From contig JAHEAM010000029.1 in NCBI GenBank assembly GCA_024642765.1, positions 1-15,001 of the forward strand: 15,001 bases of DNA, in the 5' to 3' direction. The notes under the pieces are model-generated. The model searched no databases, was not told the origin of the DNA, and was given only the letters and a program-made list of their open reading frames with translations. Both the position numbers and the translations under genes were made by a program. Positions 7,191 through 14,022 of the stretch are shown here, one piece after another (position 1 is the first letter of the stretch; every line of letters begins with the position of its first letter). This DNA is from Planctomycetaceae bacterium (GTDB taxonomy: Bacteria; Planctomycetota; Planctomycetia; Pirellulales; Pirellulaceae).

Positions 7191-7209
7191 TCGCTTGCAA
7201 TACAAGCGA
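7191..7209 (-). promoter_or_regulatory. Perfect hairpin in the leader of the membrane protein gene
   Basis: TCGCTTG and CAAGCGA form a perfect 7-bp stem around a 5-base loop, 48 bases before ATG 7143. No T-run follows on either strand, so it is not a simple terminator. It would lie inside the leader transcribed from the -10 box at 7227-7232. Confidence 0.3.
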
Positions 7210-7226
7210 CGCCATCCTATCCAATC

Positions 7227-7232
7227 ATTATA
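7227..7232 (-). promoter_or_regulatory. Candidate -10 box (TATAAT) for the membrane protein gene
   Basis: The minus strand has a perfect TATAAT here, about 85 bases before ATG 7143. The sequence 17 bases upstream (TAAACC) is a poor -35 box, so the call rests mainly on the -10 match. Confidence 0.3.
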
Positions 7233-7605
7233 GGCAGTTGGGACTATTTGGTTTAGTTCAATTGCCCAACCACTGTTTAACCCGTATTTCGCAAGCTTTC
7301 TCCGCCAATTGCCGATTCCGCTGTAGTGGAAAAGGCGTTGGATTCGGCACATGATACGGGCGTACAATCGTGATGGTTCGACAGTTTTGGTTTCTTCTCC
7401 ACGAGAACTCGATTCAATCCTCGCATTTATTTTAAATCCACGCGAAAACTGATGGCAATTGAACTGACGTTGACCGACACTTGATTTTTGTTCTTCCAAT
7501 ACAAGCCGTTCAAATGCCAAAACCGGCGAGTTTTCTTTATATCTCATCGAAACTCACCGCCGCGTCCGACGATGAAAAGAGAAACGGAACGATGCGTCCA
7601 CCCAT

Positions 7606-7610
7606 AGGAG
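7606..7610 (+). promoter_or_regulatory. Shine-Dalgarno AGGAG
   Basis: AGGAG lies 10 bases before ATG 7621. An in-frame TGA at 7612-7614 rules out any longer form of this gene. Confidence 0.65.
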
Positions 7611-7620
7611 TTGAAAACCG

Positions 7621-9639
7621 ATGCACTGTCCGGCAGTTACTCGCCGCTTGCACCCAAACCGAATCCGTCCCCAAAGCACGCGATCACAAGTCAAGCGTTT
7701 GGCCGGATCGTGGCGCTGCGCCTATCTGCTGCTCATCGCATTCGCGATAATTTTTGGCCCTGACGCACAACTCGTAGCGCAAACTCAAAACGTTCGCCCA
7801 CAACCTACCCGGACAGCCACCAACCTAAGTCGGTTCGGAATCCCTTTTTCGATTCGCGATCCTGATGACGTCTATGTCGAAGTTCAATTGTATGTTTCGA
7901 AGGACCAAGGCCAGAGTTGGCAGTTCTACGGCAGACAAAGCACCGCGGCTCGCGACTTTCCTTTTCAAACGAGCGGAGATGGAATTTACAACTTCGCGAT
8001 TCGTACTCTTGACCGAAATCGAAAACTGCATCCCGATGGCGAGATGTTTCCTGAACTCGAAGTAGTCGTCGACACCGTCGATCCAGAATTGGATTTTCGC
8101 ATCCAGCCAGATGCTTCAGGACGACTGGTTTGCCGTTGGCGAGCCGAGGACCCAAATATCGATGCGAATGCAACTAAATTGTCATTTCGTCCCTTGCTCT
8201 CAATTGACGATCAAAACAACGTCTGGATTCCGGTTGCCTACAAAGCAGTAACAGAACCACAAGACGGAATCTTCGCGGACCAATACGCTTTCTGGCCTGA
8301 AACACCCGCCCGTGAAGTGCTAGTGCAACTCATCGTCGCTGATCGCGCCGGAAACAAAACCGTCGAAGAACGCCAAATCGTCGTTCCTCAAATGGGCCAC
8401 CGTCCTGGGAACCAAGGCTCGGTGACGCGCGGCACTCGTTTGATTCTGCCGGAACTAGCAATGCCAAATAGCGGAAACGAAATCGTTGATGGGCCACCAA
8501 TCCCAGTTGGTTTACAACCGACTGCACCGATCGCGACGCCGAACCAAACACGGCCGGAAACATACGGTAACGTTGTTGAGGCCCAGCGGCCAAATTTTGA
8601 AACGCCTAGATCAGACTCGAACTCCGGTCTGCCTCAACCTCTCAAAATTGCTTGGGGCAACATTGCTTCCACACCCACAGTACGGGCGAGCGGAGAAAGC
8701 TGGCCTCAACAAAACGATCAGCGTCCCGTGATTCACGCGAACCCAGCCGCGACAACTAATGCCAACCGCCCTGCATCCGAAAACACCGTGCCGCAGAATA
8801 TTGATCATGAATCCAATTCCCAATTGCCGTCGGCTCCTCTCGCGCCCCTCAATCGCAACCAACCTGACACAGATCTCCCACAAACGCCACCGAAGGTCGA
8901 CGCCTTGCAAATCGGATTTGACGATACATCTCGTAGCTCAGATGACAACGCGACAAATCTGCGTTCGGTCGTCGATTCAACTCGCAACGTTCCTACGCTA
9001 AATCCTTCGATCCCACGAGTCGATTCGATCAATTCACGACGTTTTCAAATGCGCTACGAACTGGATCGCCTCACGCCGAACGAGGTCGCGAAGGTCGTGT
9101 TGTGGTTCACGGCCGACGAAGGCAAAACATGGACAGCCTATGGCGAGGATCCAGATCACGTTAGTCCGTTTCCTGTCGAATTGCCTGGGCCAGGTCTTTA
9201 CGGCCTGACAGTAGTTTTTCATACCGTTGATGGTTTACAAGGCCGAGCGCCGGCGCGTGGTGACGAACCGGACTATTGGGTACGTGTCGATCTCGCACAC
9301 CCTCGGGCTAAATTGACCGCAGCTCCCTACGGAATTGGCAACGAAGCAGGCTGTTTGATTGTTGAATGGCAAGCTGAAGATGAATTGCTCTCGGACCGCG
9401 CGATCACGTTGTCTTACAGCACTTTTGCGGACGGACCATGGACGAACTTTGGTTTAGGCCTTGAAAACACTGGACGCTATCCGTGGCGGATCACCAGAGA
9501 GATCCCCGAACAGGTCTATCTGAGACTCGAAGCCGTCGACGCCGCAGGAAACGTGACCCGCAATCAAACGAAGGACCCGATTGATCTTTCCGGGCTGATC
9601 CCCAAAGCCCGAATCACGGGCGTCGAATCCGTCCGTTAG
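7621..9639 (+). CDS. Large exported protein with two copies of a beta-rich module
   Basis: The 672-residue product has a long basic N-terminus (about 33 residues) and then a hydrophobic signal segment (YLLLIAFAIIFG), as often seen in planctomycete exported proteins. Residues of about 70-257 and 477-672 are two versions of the same module. Each has a strand reading like VxLxxxxDxGxxW, an aromatic G-x-Y region, DTVDPELDF or DLAHPRAKL, then a CRWRAED or VEWQAED segment, and ends with a D-AGN-T stretch. This looks like a pair of Ig/fibronectin-type folds per module. The region between is low in complexity and rich in Pro, Asn, Thr and Gln, as in flexible linkers. I do not recognise a named family. 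An extracytoplasmic binding or structural role is inferred. It is not obviously in an operon, since its neighbours are holA downstream and a divergent gene upstream. Confidence 0.85.
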   Translation: MHCPAVTRRLHPNRIRPQSTRSQVKRLAGSWRCAYLLLIAFAIIFGPDAQLVAQTQNVRPQPTRTATNLSRFGIPFSIRDPDDVYVEVQLYVSKDQGQSWQFYGRQSTAARDFPFQTSGDGIYNFAIRTLDRNRKLHPDGEMFPELEVVVDTVDPELDFRIQPDASGRLVCRWRAEDPNIDANATKLSFRPLLSIDDQNNVWIPVAYKAVTEPQDGIFADQYAFWPETPAREVLVQLIVADRAGNKTVEERQIVVPQMGHRPGNQGSVTRGTRLILPELAMPNSGNEIVDGPPIPVGLQPTAPIATPNQTRPETYGNVVEAQRPNFETPRSDSNSGLPQPLKIAWGNIASTPTVRASGESWPQQNDQRPVIHANPAATTNANRPASENTVPQNIDHESNSQLPSAPLAPLNRNQPDTDLPQTPPKVDALQIGFDDTSRSSDDNATNLRSVVDSTRNVPTLNPSIPRVDSINSRRFQMRYELDRLTPNEVAKVVLWFTADEGKTWTAYGEDPDHVSPFPVELPGPGLYGLTVVFHTVDGLQGRAPARGDEPDYWVRVDLAHPRAKLTAAPYGIGNEAGCLIVEWQAEDELLSDRAITLSYSTFADGPWTNFGLGLENTGRYPWRITREIPEQVYLRLEAVDAAGNVTRNQTKDPIDLSGLIPKARITGVESVR

Positions 9640-9693
9640 AAGAGAAATGGTTGCGGACTTGCTTGGACTTGCTCGCTTTAGCCATCGGAATCA

Positions 9694-9750
9694 CGACGAC
9701 TCATCGGCACGCCGACTCACCGTAACGCCGACTCACCGTAACGCCGACTA
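9694..9750. repeat. 16-bp tandem repeat, about 3.5 copies
   Basis: CGCCGACTCACCGTAA occurs exactly twice (9710-9725, 9726-9741). A partial copy follows (9742-9750), and a degenerate copy precedes them (9694-9709, CGACGACTCATCGGCA). A separate 10-bp direct repeat, GGACTTGCTT/GGACTTGCTC, lies just upstream at 9655-9674. All of it falls between the exported protein gene and holA, just ahead of a TATACT sequence at 9772-9777. Confidence 0.8.
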
Positions 9751-9771
9751 ATCAACAACCAGCCTATTCCG

Positions 9772-9777
9772 TATACT
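9772..9777 (+). promoter_or_regulatory. Candidate -10 box (TATACT) for holA
   Basis: TATACT matches the -10 consensus at 5 of 6. The -35 region (TAATCA near 9749) is poor. Transcription would start near 9784, giving a leader of roughly 30-45 bases. Confidence 0.3.
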
Positions 9778-9816
9778 AAAATTACCTTGGCAACGATTTG
9801 CCAATCGCTTTCGTAT

Positions 9817-10917
9817 ATGGCACGACCTATGGCAAAAACTGAAAAACCTGCAAGCCCAATCCACGCGTTTGACTTTCTTGCCGAAACAAATGTTGTATTG
9901 CCACATGGAGTATGTGTCCTCTTCGGTGGACAGCGGTTTTTGAAGCTGCTCTGTCTAAAACATATCGCTGGCGACCTGACGCCCGATGAAGACGACTTTT
10001 CGACAACACGGTTTGAAGGTGCCGTTGAATGGCCTGTCGTGATGGACGAACTTCGCAGTCAATCATTATTCGGTAGTGGTCGTGACAAAGTGGTCATTCT
10101 CGATGACGCCGATGACTTCACTAAGAATCATCGCGAGCGTTTGGAAAAAGTTGCCGAGGAAGCAAACCTTGTTGGTACCATGGTTCTTGTCGTCAACACT
10201 TGGCTCGGAACGACTCGATTGTCCAAGATCGTCAACAAACATGGACTAGCCATCCATTGCGACGCTCCACAAGTCAAACGGGGCAAAGGCACCTCTGTTG
10301 ACACGGCGAAACTACACAAATGGCTCATCCAGTTCGCCAAGTCACAACATCATGCGGTCTTGGTACCTGACGCCGCTGCTGTGCTGTGCGAATTTACAGA
10401 AAACGATTTCGGTCGTATCGACTCGGAATTGGCGAAACTGTCCCTGTTTGTTTCCGACAAGGAACCGATCACCCAAGAATTGGTTCGTCAGCACGTTGGC
10501 GGATGGCGTAGCCAAACCATGTTCCAAGCCTCCGACGCAATCGCCAACGGAAACGTAAAAGAATCGTTGCTTTTGATCGATCGATTACTCAAGTCAGGTG
10601 AACACCCGTTAGGACTATTTGGACAACTGTCTTGGTCACTCCGCCGATACCCCAAGGCCATCGAAGTCTACGATCGCATGAAAAAAACGACCCCTCGTCC
10701 CAACATGCAAGACGTCTTGCAAAATGCAGGATTCCAAGCATGGGGTGGACAATCGGCAATCGCAGAAGCCAACATGCGCCGACTCGGTCGGCAACGCATT
10801 GAACAACTCGGCAAACTTTTGGTCGAAGTCGACCTCTCACTCAAGGGCTCTCATTCGCGAGATGAACGCGCTCGATTGGCGATCGAAAAACTTATTTTCT
10901 GGCTAGGGACCGCTTAA
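9817..10917 (+). CDS. holA: DNA polymerase III subunit delta
   Basis: HolA is the delta subunit of the clamp loader and opens the beta sliding clamp during replication. The product (366 residues from ATG 9817) shows the family layout. The N-terminal part has the degenerate AAA+ core (VCVLFGGQRFLKLL, with no functional Walker A, as expected). LRSQSLFGSGRDKVVILDDADDF and RLSKIVNKHGLAIHCDAP follow, then FGRIDSELAKLSLFV and GWRSQTMFQASDAI. The C-terminal helical collar contains HPLGLFGQLSWSLRR and DLSLKGSHSRDERARLAIEKLI. The start is uncertain: ATG 9817 and ATG 9829 are both in frame, and a TTG at 9787 would also fit. None has a clear Shine-Dalgarno, so the leader may be very short. A hypothetical protein gene follows on the same strand after 143 bases. 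Confidence 0.9.
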   Translation: MARPMAKTEKPASPIHAFDFLAETNVVLPHGVCVLFGGQRFLKLLCLKHIAGDLTPDEDDFSTTRFEGAVEWPVVMDELRSQSLFGSGRDKVVILDDADDFTKNHRERLEKVAEEANLVGTMVLVVNTWLGTTRLSKIVNKHGLAIHCDAPQVKRGKGTSVDTAKLHKWLIQFAKSQHHAVLVPDAAAVLCEFTENDFGRIDSELAKLSLFVSDKEPITQELVRQHVGGWRSQTMFQASDAIANGNVKESLLLIDRLLKSGEHPLGLFGQLSWSLRRYPKAIEVYDRMKKTTPRPNMQDVLQNAGFQAWGGQSAIAEANMRRLGRQRIEQLGKLLVEVDLSLKGSHSRDERARLAIEKLIFWLGTA

Positions 10918-11060
10918 ACGAGCCAAAAAACGACTTTTTCAAAAATTCTCGCCACTCTGAACCTAAGGTGTCCAGCATCTCGCGATGATTAAGACGTCAG
11001 GGGAAGACAAGGTTGCTCGCTCCGACAAAAATCATTCGCCCTTTGAAAGGAATCAACACC

Positions 11061-11363
11061 ATGGCCAAATTTTACATTTCATCCGCCAACTCCAAAATGA
11101 TTGTTCAAGCCGAAGACGCAGAAGGCGCCGCACTTTGGGCGGTCCACCAAACGCTTGAGCAAAACGAATCGCCATCAAAAGTAATTGCCTCGGAAAACAA
11201 TCCGTTGGCTTCTTGGGGTGATTCAATCTCGGTGAGTGAACAAGGTTTCGATCGGCATGATGCAGGTTGCTACTCAACCGAACAAACACTCAAACACTAT
11301 GTCGAACTGATGATAGCTTTGGAACGCATCGCCACAATCTACTCATTCGACGAAGACTGCTAA
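11061..11363 (+). CDS. Small conserved-looking protein of unknown function (MAKFYISS)
   Basis: The 100-residue product begins MAKFYISSANSKMIVQAEDAEGAALWAVHQ and ends with an acidic SFDEDC. It is soluble, with no signal peptide or membrane segment. The N-terminal part looks like a small alpha/beta domain (a beta strand, EDA, then an Ala-rich helix). My recollection is that planctomycetes carry short proteins with this kind of start, but I cannot verify that here and know no function. The start is set at ATG 11061, where GAAAGGAATCAACACC supplies an AAGGA about 9 bases upstream. An in-frame extension to 11013 lacks any such signal. The same 15-base leader occurs before a second ATG at 11613. 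Confidence 0.75.
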   Translation: MAKFYISSANSKMIVQAEDAEGAALWAVHQTLEQNESPSKVIASENNPLASWGDSISVSEQGFDRHDAGCYSTEQTLKHYVELMIALERIATIYSFDEDC

Positions 11364-11849
11364 AGAAATCGCTCCAAACCAGTTTCCATTCAATTGCCTA
11401 ACCAAACGCGTTAGCTAAGGGGAAAACTCGAGTTGCAACTATCCCTTACTTGCACATATTGAGGGTGCACAAACTGGCATTTTTCGGCAAGATTAAGGAC
11501 ATGATCCTGTGAAACTGGCGAGCGCATCACGATACAAGCCAGCATCGCAAGCAAGCTAACCAATTGAGTTTTTTGAGGTTGCAACTTTTTCATACGGAAG
11601 GAATCAACACCAATGGACAGTGGTTGGAGCGAAACGAATACCACTAGCCAACATGCAAAATCCTTCCATATGCTAGCGGCGACAGCGCAAGGAATCTTGT
11701 TAATCTTGTTATCACTAGTCGATTCCCCTAAAGTCCCAGACGTTACATCAAAGAGATACGCCGGCAACTGTCGGACTGTCGTTACTCGAACTTAAAATTT
11801 GTACCGTCTGATACTCAGCGCAACGTCGCGTTTCAGGGCAACATGATCT
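11364..11849. other. Gene-poor region before the lipoprotein gene
   Basis: This 486-base stretch has one weakly supported small frame on the plus strand (11613-11795). Opposite it, a 60-codon minus-strand frame from ATG 11593 has a signal-like start but no ribosome-binding sequence. No terminator or convincing promoter was found. Confidence 0.5.
11613..11795 (+). CDS. Possible 60-residue single-pass membrane peptide
   Basis: The frame begins MDSGWSETNTTSQHAKSFHM and contains one hydrophobic stretch (MLAATAQGILLILLSLV, about residues 20-36), so it could be a small membrane peptide. Its main support is the start region: GGAAGGAATCAACACC lies just before the ATG, and 15 bases of it repeat the leader of the gene at 11061. 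The peptide has no similarity I recognise, and its C-terminal part is unremarkable. The frame may be a decayed duplicate of a gene start rather than a gene. Confidence 0.3.
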   Translation: MDSGWSETNTTSQHAKSFHMLAATAQGILLILLSLVDSPKVPDVTSKRYAGNCRTVVTRT

Positions 11850-13466
11850 ATGCGGGCTAAACCAATCCATTTGCTAATCTTGATGACCGTCGCGTTCGCG
11901 GGATGTTCAACTTGGAATTCCGGTGTTCTCATACGCCCAATCCCCGTGGACAAGAACCCTCAGACGCACCTATCGCAAACCCCCAAGATTCAACAAACAA
12001 ATAGTCGAATAGCAAGCGATTCAACATCTACCGCGAAGGTACAAACCCAATCACCAGAGAATGGCATGCGAAACGAGTTTCACTTGCCCGCTTGGCCAGA
12101 TCAGGCTCATTGGGATCAAGTCTATGCTGAAATCAATGCCGCCGACACGCGAACTCCACACTTCAAGGCAGCGGGACGCTCACAAATCTTAACTCCGCTG
12201 ACACCGCTTCGACGCAATACGCGCATCGCTCCCGAGAATGCTTGGGCTACTATGCTCAGCACTCTGCAAAACGCTGGTGAACCCCCTGCCAAAGAATCGG
12301 CAGCACCCACTTCCGAATCCGAGCAACCAAAGATTGTCACAACAGTCGCTCCCGCAGACACAACGCCTTTAGCCCAAGCGACATCGCCAGAGGAAACACC
12401 CAACGGAGCGCAGCAAGTTTCAAACGAAACATCCCAATCGCCGCCAGCAATCCCAGAAAAAATAACGCTAATCCCTCCGCGGCAATCAGACTCAAACATC
12501 TGCGCCATTCCAAGTTGCACGGTGTTTGGCCTCACGTCTATCCAACTTATGGCGGAACATCTTAAAGCTGAACATACTGGCACGCAAAGCAATCTCTCTG
12601 CGCAAATCACCGTATTACCAACTGAACAGAACGCTCAAGCGACTACACCATCTACGCTTGTGTCAAACGCCACACCCCTGCCTTTCGCATCCAAGCAGCA
12701 GCAATGCGTCAACAATGATTTTGCAGTGCAGCGGGCTTGCTTCAGCGATGAAATTGACACGCGCCAGAGATTGAATACTTCTGAACGAATGCAGAATCTC
12801 TTGATCGAACAGTTAGCTGGTGAGGACATAACCCCCTCACGACGACGCGCCTTAGAGTTGGGGCAAAAGTTATTGACCTGCAATCTTGAATCGATCGGAA
12901 ACAAGGCTGAACCTAACGCCGCGTTTTGGGATCACCAACTTTCTGCGATCCAAACTCTGCTCAACGCGAATGACGATTCGACGGCCATCTCTTTCGGCCG
13001 CGATGCAATGGTTTCACTAGAACATTTGCGACAGGCCGAAACCGAGCTCGAATCGTATGCGAATCTGAAAATCGGGAATGCTAATTTTTGCTACGAAGTA
13101 ACGGGTTTCGGCCAATATCGGACCTGGGATTCAAATGTCTTCGCCCCAGGTCAGCAATTGTTGCTGTACTGTGAACTGGAAAATCATACGACCAAAGAAA
13201 CAGAACAAAAGGGCGTCTCCGAATACGTGACGAAGCTGAAAAACTCGATTGTCATCTGCGACGCCAACAATCGAGTCGTTCAGCAGATTGATTTCCCCAT
13301 GGTCGAAGATCACGCGCGTAGCAGACGCCGCGACTTTTACTTATTCGTGCCAATAGTAGTTGGCCAATTGCCTCACGGTTCCTATCGCGCCTACCTATCG
13401 ATTAACGACATGGTGGGAAACAAGACAACAACTCTCGACCCGCCCATCCAATTCGAAGTCAAGTGA
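11850..13466 (+). CDS. Lipoprotein with a C2H2 zinc-finger-like motif
   Basis: The 538-residue product starts MRAKPIHLLILMTVAFAGC. This is a lipoprotein signal with the lipobox F-A-G-C19 (Phe at -3 is less usual), so the mature protein is probably anchored to a membrane on the periplasmic side. Residues 20-205 are low in complexity and rich in Thr, Ser, Pro and Gln. At 218-242 lies C-x4-C-x13-H-x4-H with Phe226 and Leu233 and the end HLKAEHTG, close to a classical C2H2 finger. A charged helical part follows (about 300-405). A C-terminal beta-rich domain (about 405-538, from LKIGNANFCYEV to PPIQFEVK) looks well conserved in character and is probably the functional part. There is no strong Shine-Dalgarno before ATG 11850. 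No operon partner is evident. Its function is unknown; role and zinc binding are not shown. Confidence 0.85.
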   Translation: MRAKPIHLLILMTVAFAGCSTWNSGVLIRPIPVDKNPQTHLSQTPKIQQTNSRIASDSTSTAKVQTQSPENGMRNEFHLPAWPDQAHWDQVYAEINAADTRTPHFKAAGRSQILTPLTPLRRNTRIAPENAWATMLSTLQNAGEPPAKESAAPTSESEQPKIVTTVAPADTTPLAQATSPEETPNGAQQVSNETSQSPPAIPEKITLIPPRQSDSNICAIPSCTVFGLTSIQLMAEHLKAEHTGTQSNLSAQITVLPTEQNAQATTPSTLVSNATPLPFASKQQQCVNNDFAVQRACFSDEIDTRQRLNTSERMQNLLIEQLAGEDITPSRRRALELGQKLLTCNLESIGNKAEPNAAFWDHQLSAIQTLLNANDDSTAISFGRDAMVSLEHLRQAETELESYANLKIGNANFCYEVTGFGQYRTWDSNVFAPGQQLLLYCELENHTTKETEQKGVSEYVTKLKNSIVICDANNRVVQQIDFPMVEDHARSRRRDFYLFVPIVVGQLPHGSYRAYLSINDMVGNKTTTLDPPIQFEVK

Positions 13467-13754
13467 TCCAAACATGACAATCAATGTCCGATCGCCTGTG
13501 TAGGTCACGAGAACGCTTATTAGTTGAGGCAGAATACCGAGTGAACAACGTTCTATTTCGGTCGAACGCTGAGTGGATGGAATGTCGAATGTGACCTTCA
13601 GCCGTGTTTCATCAAATTGAATTGGCCAATAAAGGCCCACACGGTTACAAACGACAAAAACAGTAGCGAGTTCATCCAATCGATTGACATGGATCTTTTC
13701 CTTCAGTGAATAGAAACAAAAGATTCCATCCCTGAAAATAACTTGGTCGTCCAT
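13395..13754 (-). CDS. Uncertain hypothetical protein, overlaps the lipoprotein 3' end
   Basis: The 119-codon frame begins at ATG 13754 (MDDQVIFRDGIFCFYSL). Its first 95 or so codons lie in otherwise empty DNA and read like plausible protein with mixed charged and hydrophobic residues (VNRLDELATVFVVCNRVGLYW). The last 24 codons run antisense into the lipoprotein gene. No signal peptide or known motif is seen, and there is no good ribosome-binding sequence. It lies downstream of astB on the same strand, separated by about 270 bases and a candidate terminator. I keep it at low confidence. Confidence 0.25.
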   Translation of the reverse strand: MDDQVIFRDGIFCFYSLKEKIHVNRLDELATVFVVCNRVGLYWPIQFDETRLKVTFDIPSTQRSTEIERCSLGILPQLISVLVTYTGDRTLIVMFGSLDFELDGRVESCCLVSHHVVNR

Positions 13755-14022
13755 GTGACTCGATCATTCTCGTCATTCTCTGACAATGTCAATGGCAAAA
13801 GCGCGACACCCTGTCGCATTCCATGACGCAATGATTCTCTAGTGAGTCAGATTAGACTATCGACCAAGTGCGTGAGAAAATTCCAAAATTATTTTGTTGC
13901 GCGAAACAGATTACCTGACCTGCAAGTTTTAAATCTTGTCAGCATGTTGAAGCTTGCGCAATCAAAACAATTTGAACGAGATTGGGCATTCCAATCGCGG
14001 CTCAAATGTTTGAACTGAAGAA
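13467..14022. other. Intergenic region between convergent lipoprotein gene and astB
   Basis: This 556-base region separates two converging genes. It holds the uncertain frame at 13395-13754 and hairpins at 13803-13817 and 13980-13996. I see no RNA gene or mobile element in it. Confidence 0.5.
13803..13817 (-). terminator. Candidate terminator downstream of astB
   Basis: GCGACA pairs perfectly with TGTCGC around a 3-base loop. On the minus strand it is followed by GCTTTTG, so the T-run is short (four). It lies about 206 bases after the astB stop. A second hairpin (GATTGG/CCAATC, 13980-13996) lies closer to the stop but has no T-run directly after it. Confidence 0.35.

Larger units (their letters stand above)
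7144..7620. other. Divergent intergenic region
   Basis: This 477-base region lies between the small membrane protein gene (minus) and the large exported protein gene (plus). It holds the minus-strand -10 box at 7227-7232, a hairpin at 7191-7209 and the plus-strand Shine-Dalgarno at 7606-7610. A 129-codon minus-strand frame (7158-7547) covers it but spans the promoter and hairpin, has no start signal and resembles nothing I know, so I do not call it. No clear plus-strand promoter was found. Confidence 0.5.

Noticed and set aside
7158..7547. 129-codon minus-strand frame in the divergent gap
   Set aside because: It covers the candidate -10 box and hairpin, has no ribosome-binding sequence and no known features.
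13741..13869. 9-bp inverted repeat ACTTGGTCG / CGACCAAGT
   Set aside because: The arms are 111 bases apart with no further pairing, and a 9-bp match of this kind is expected by chance in a region of this size.
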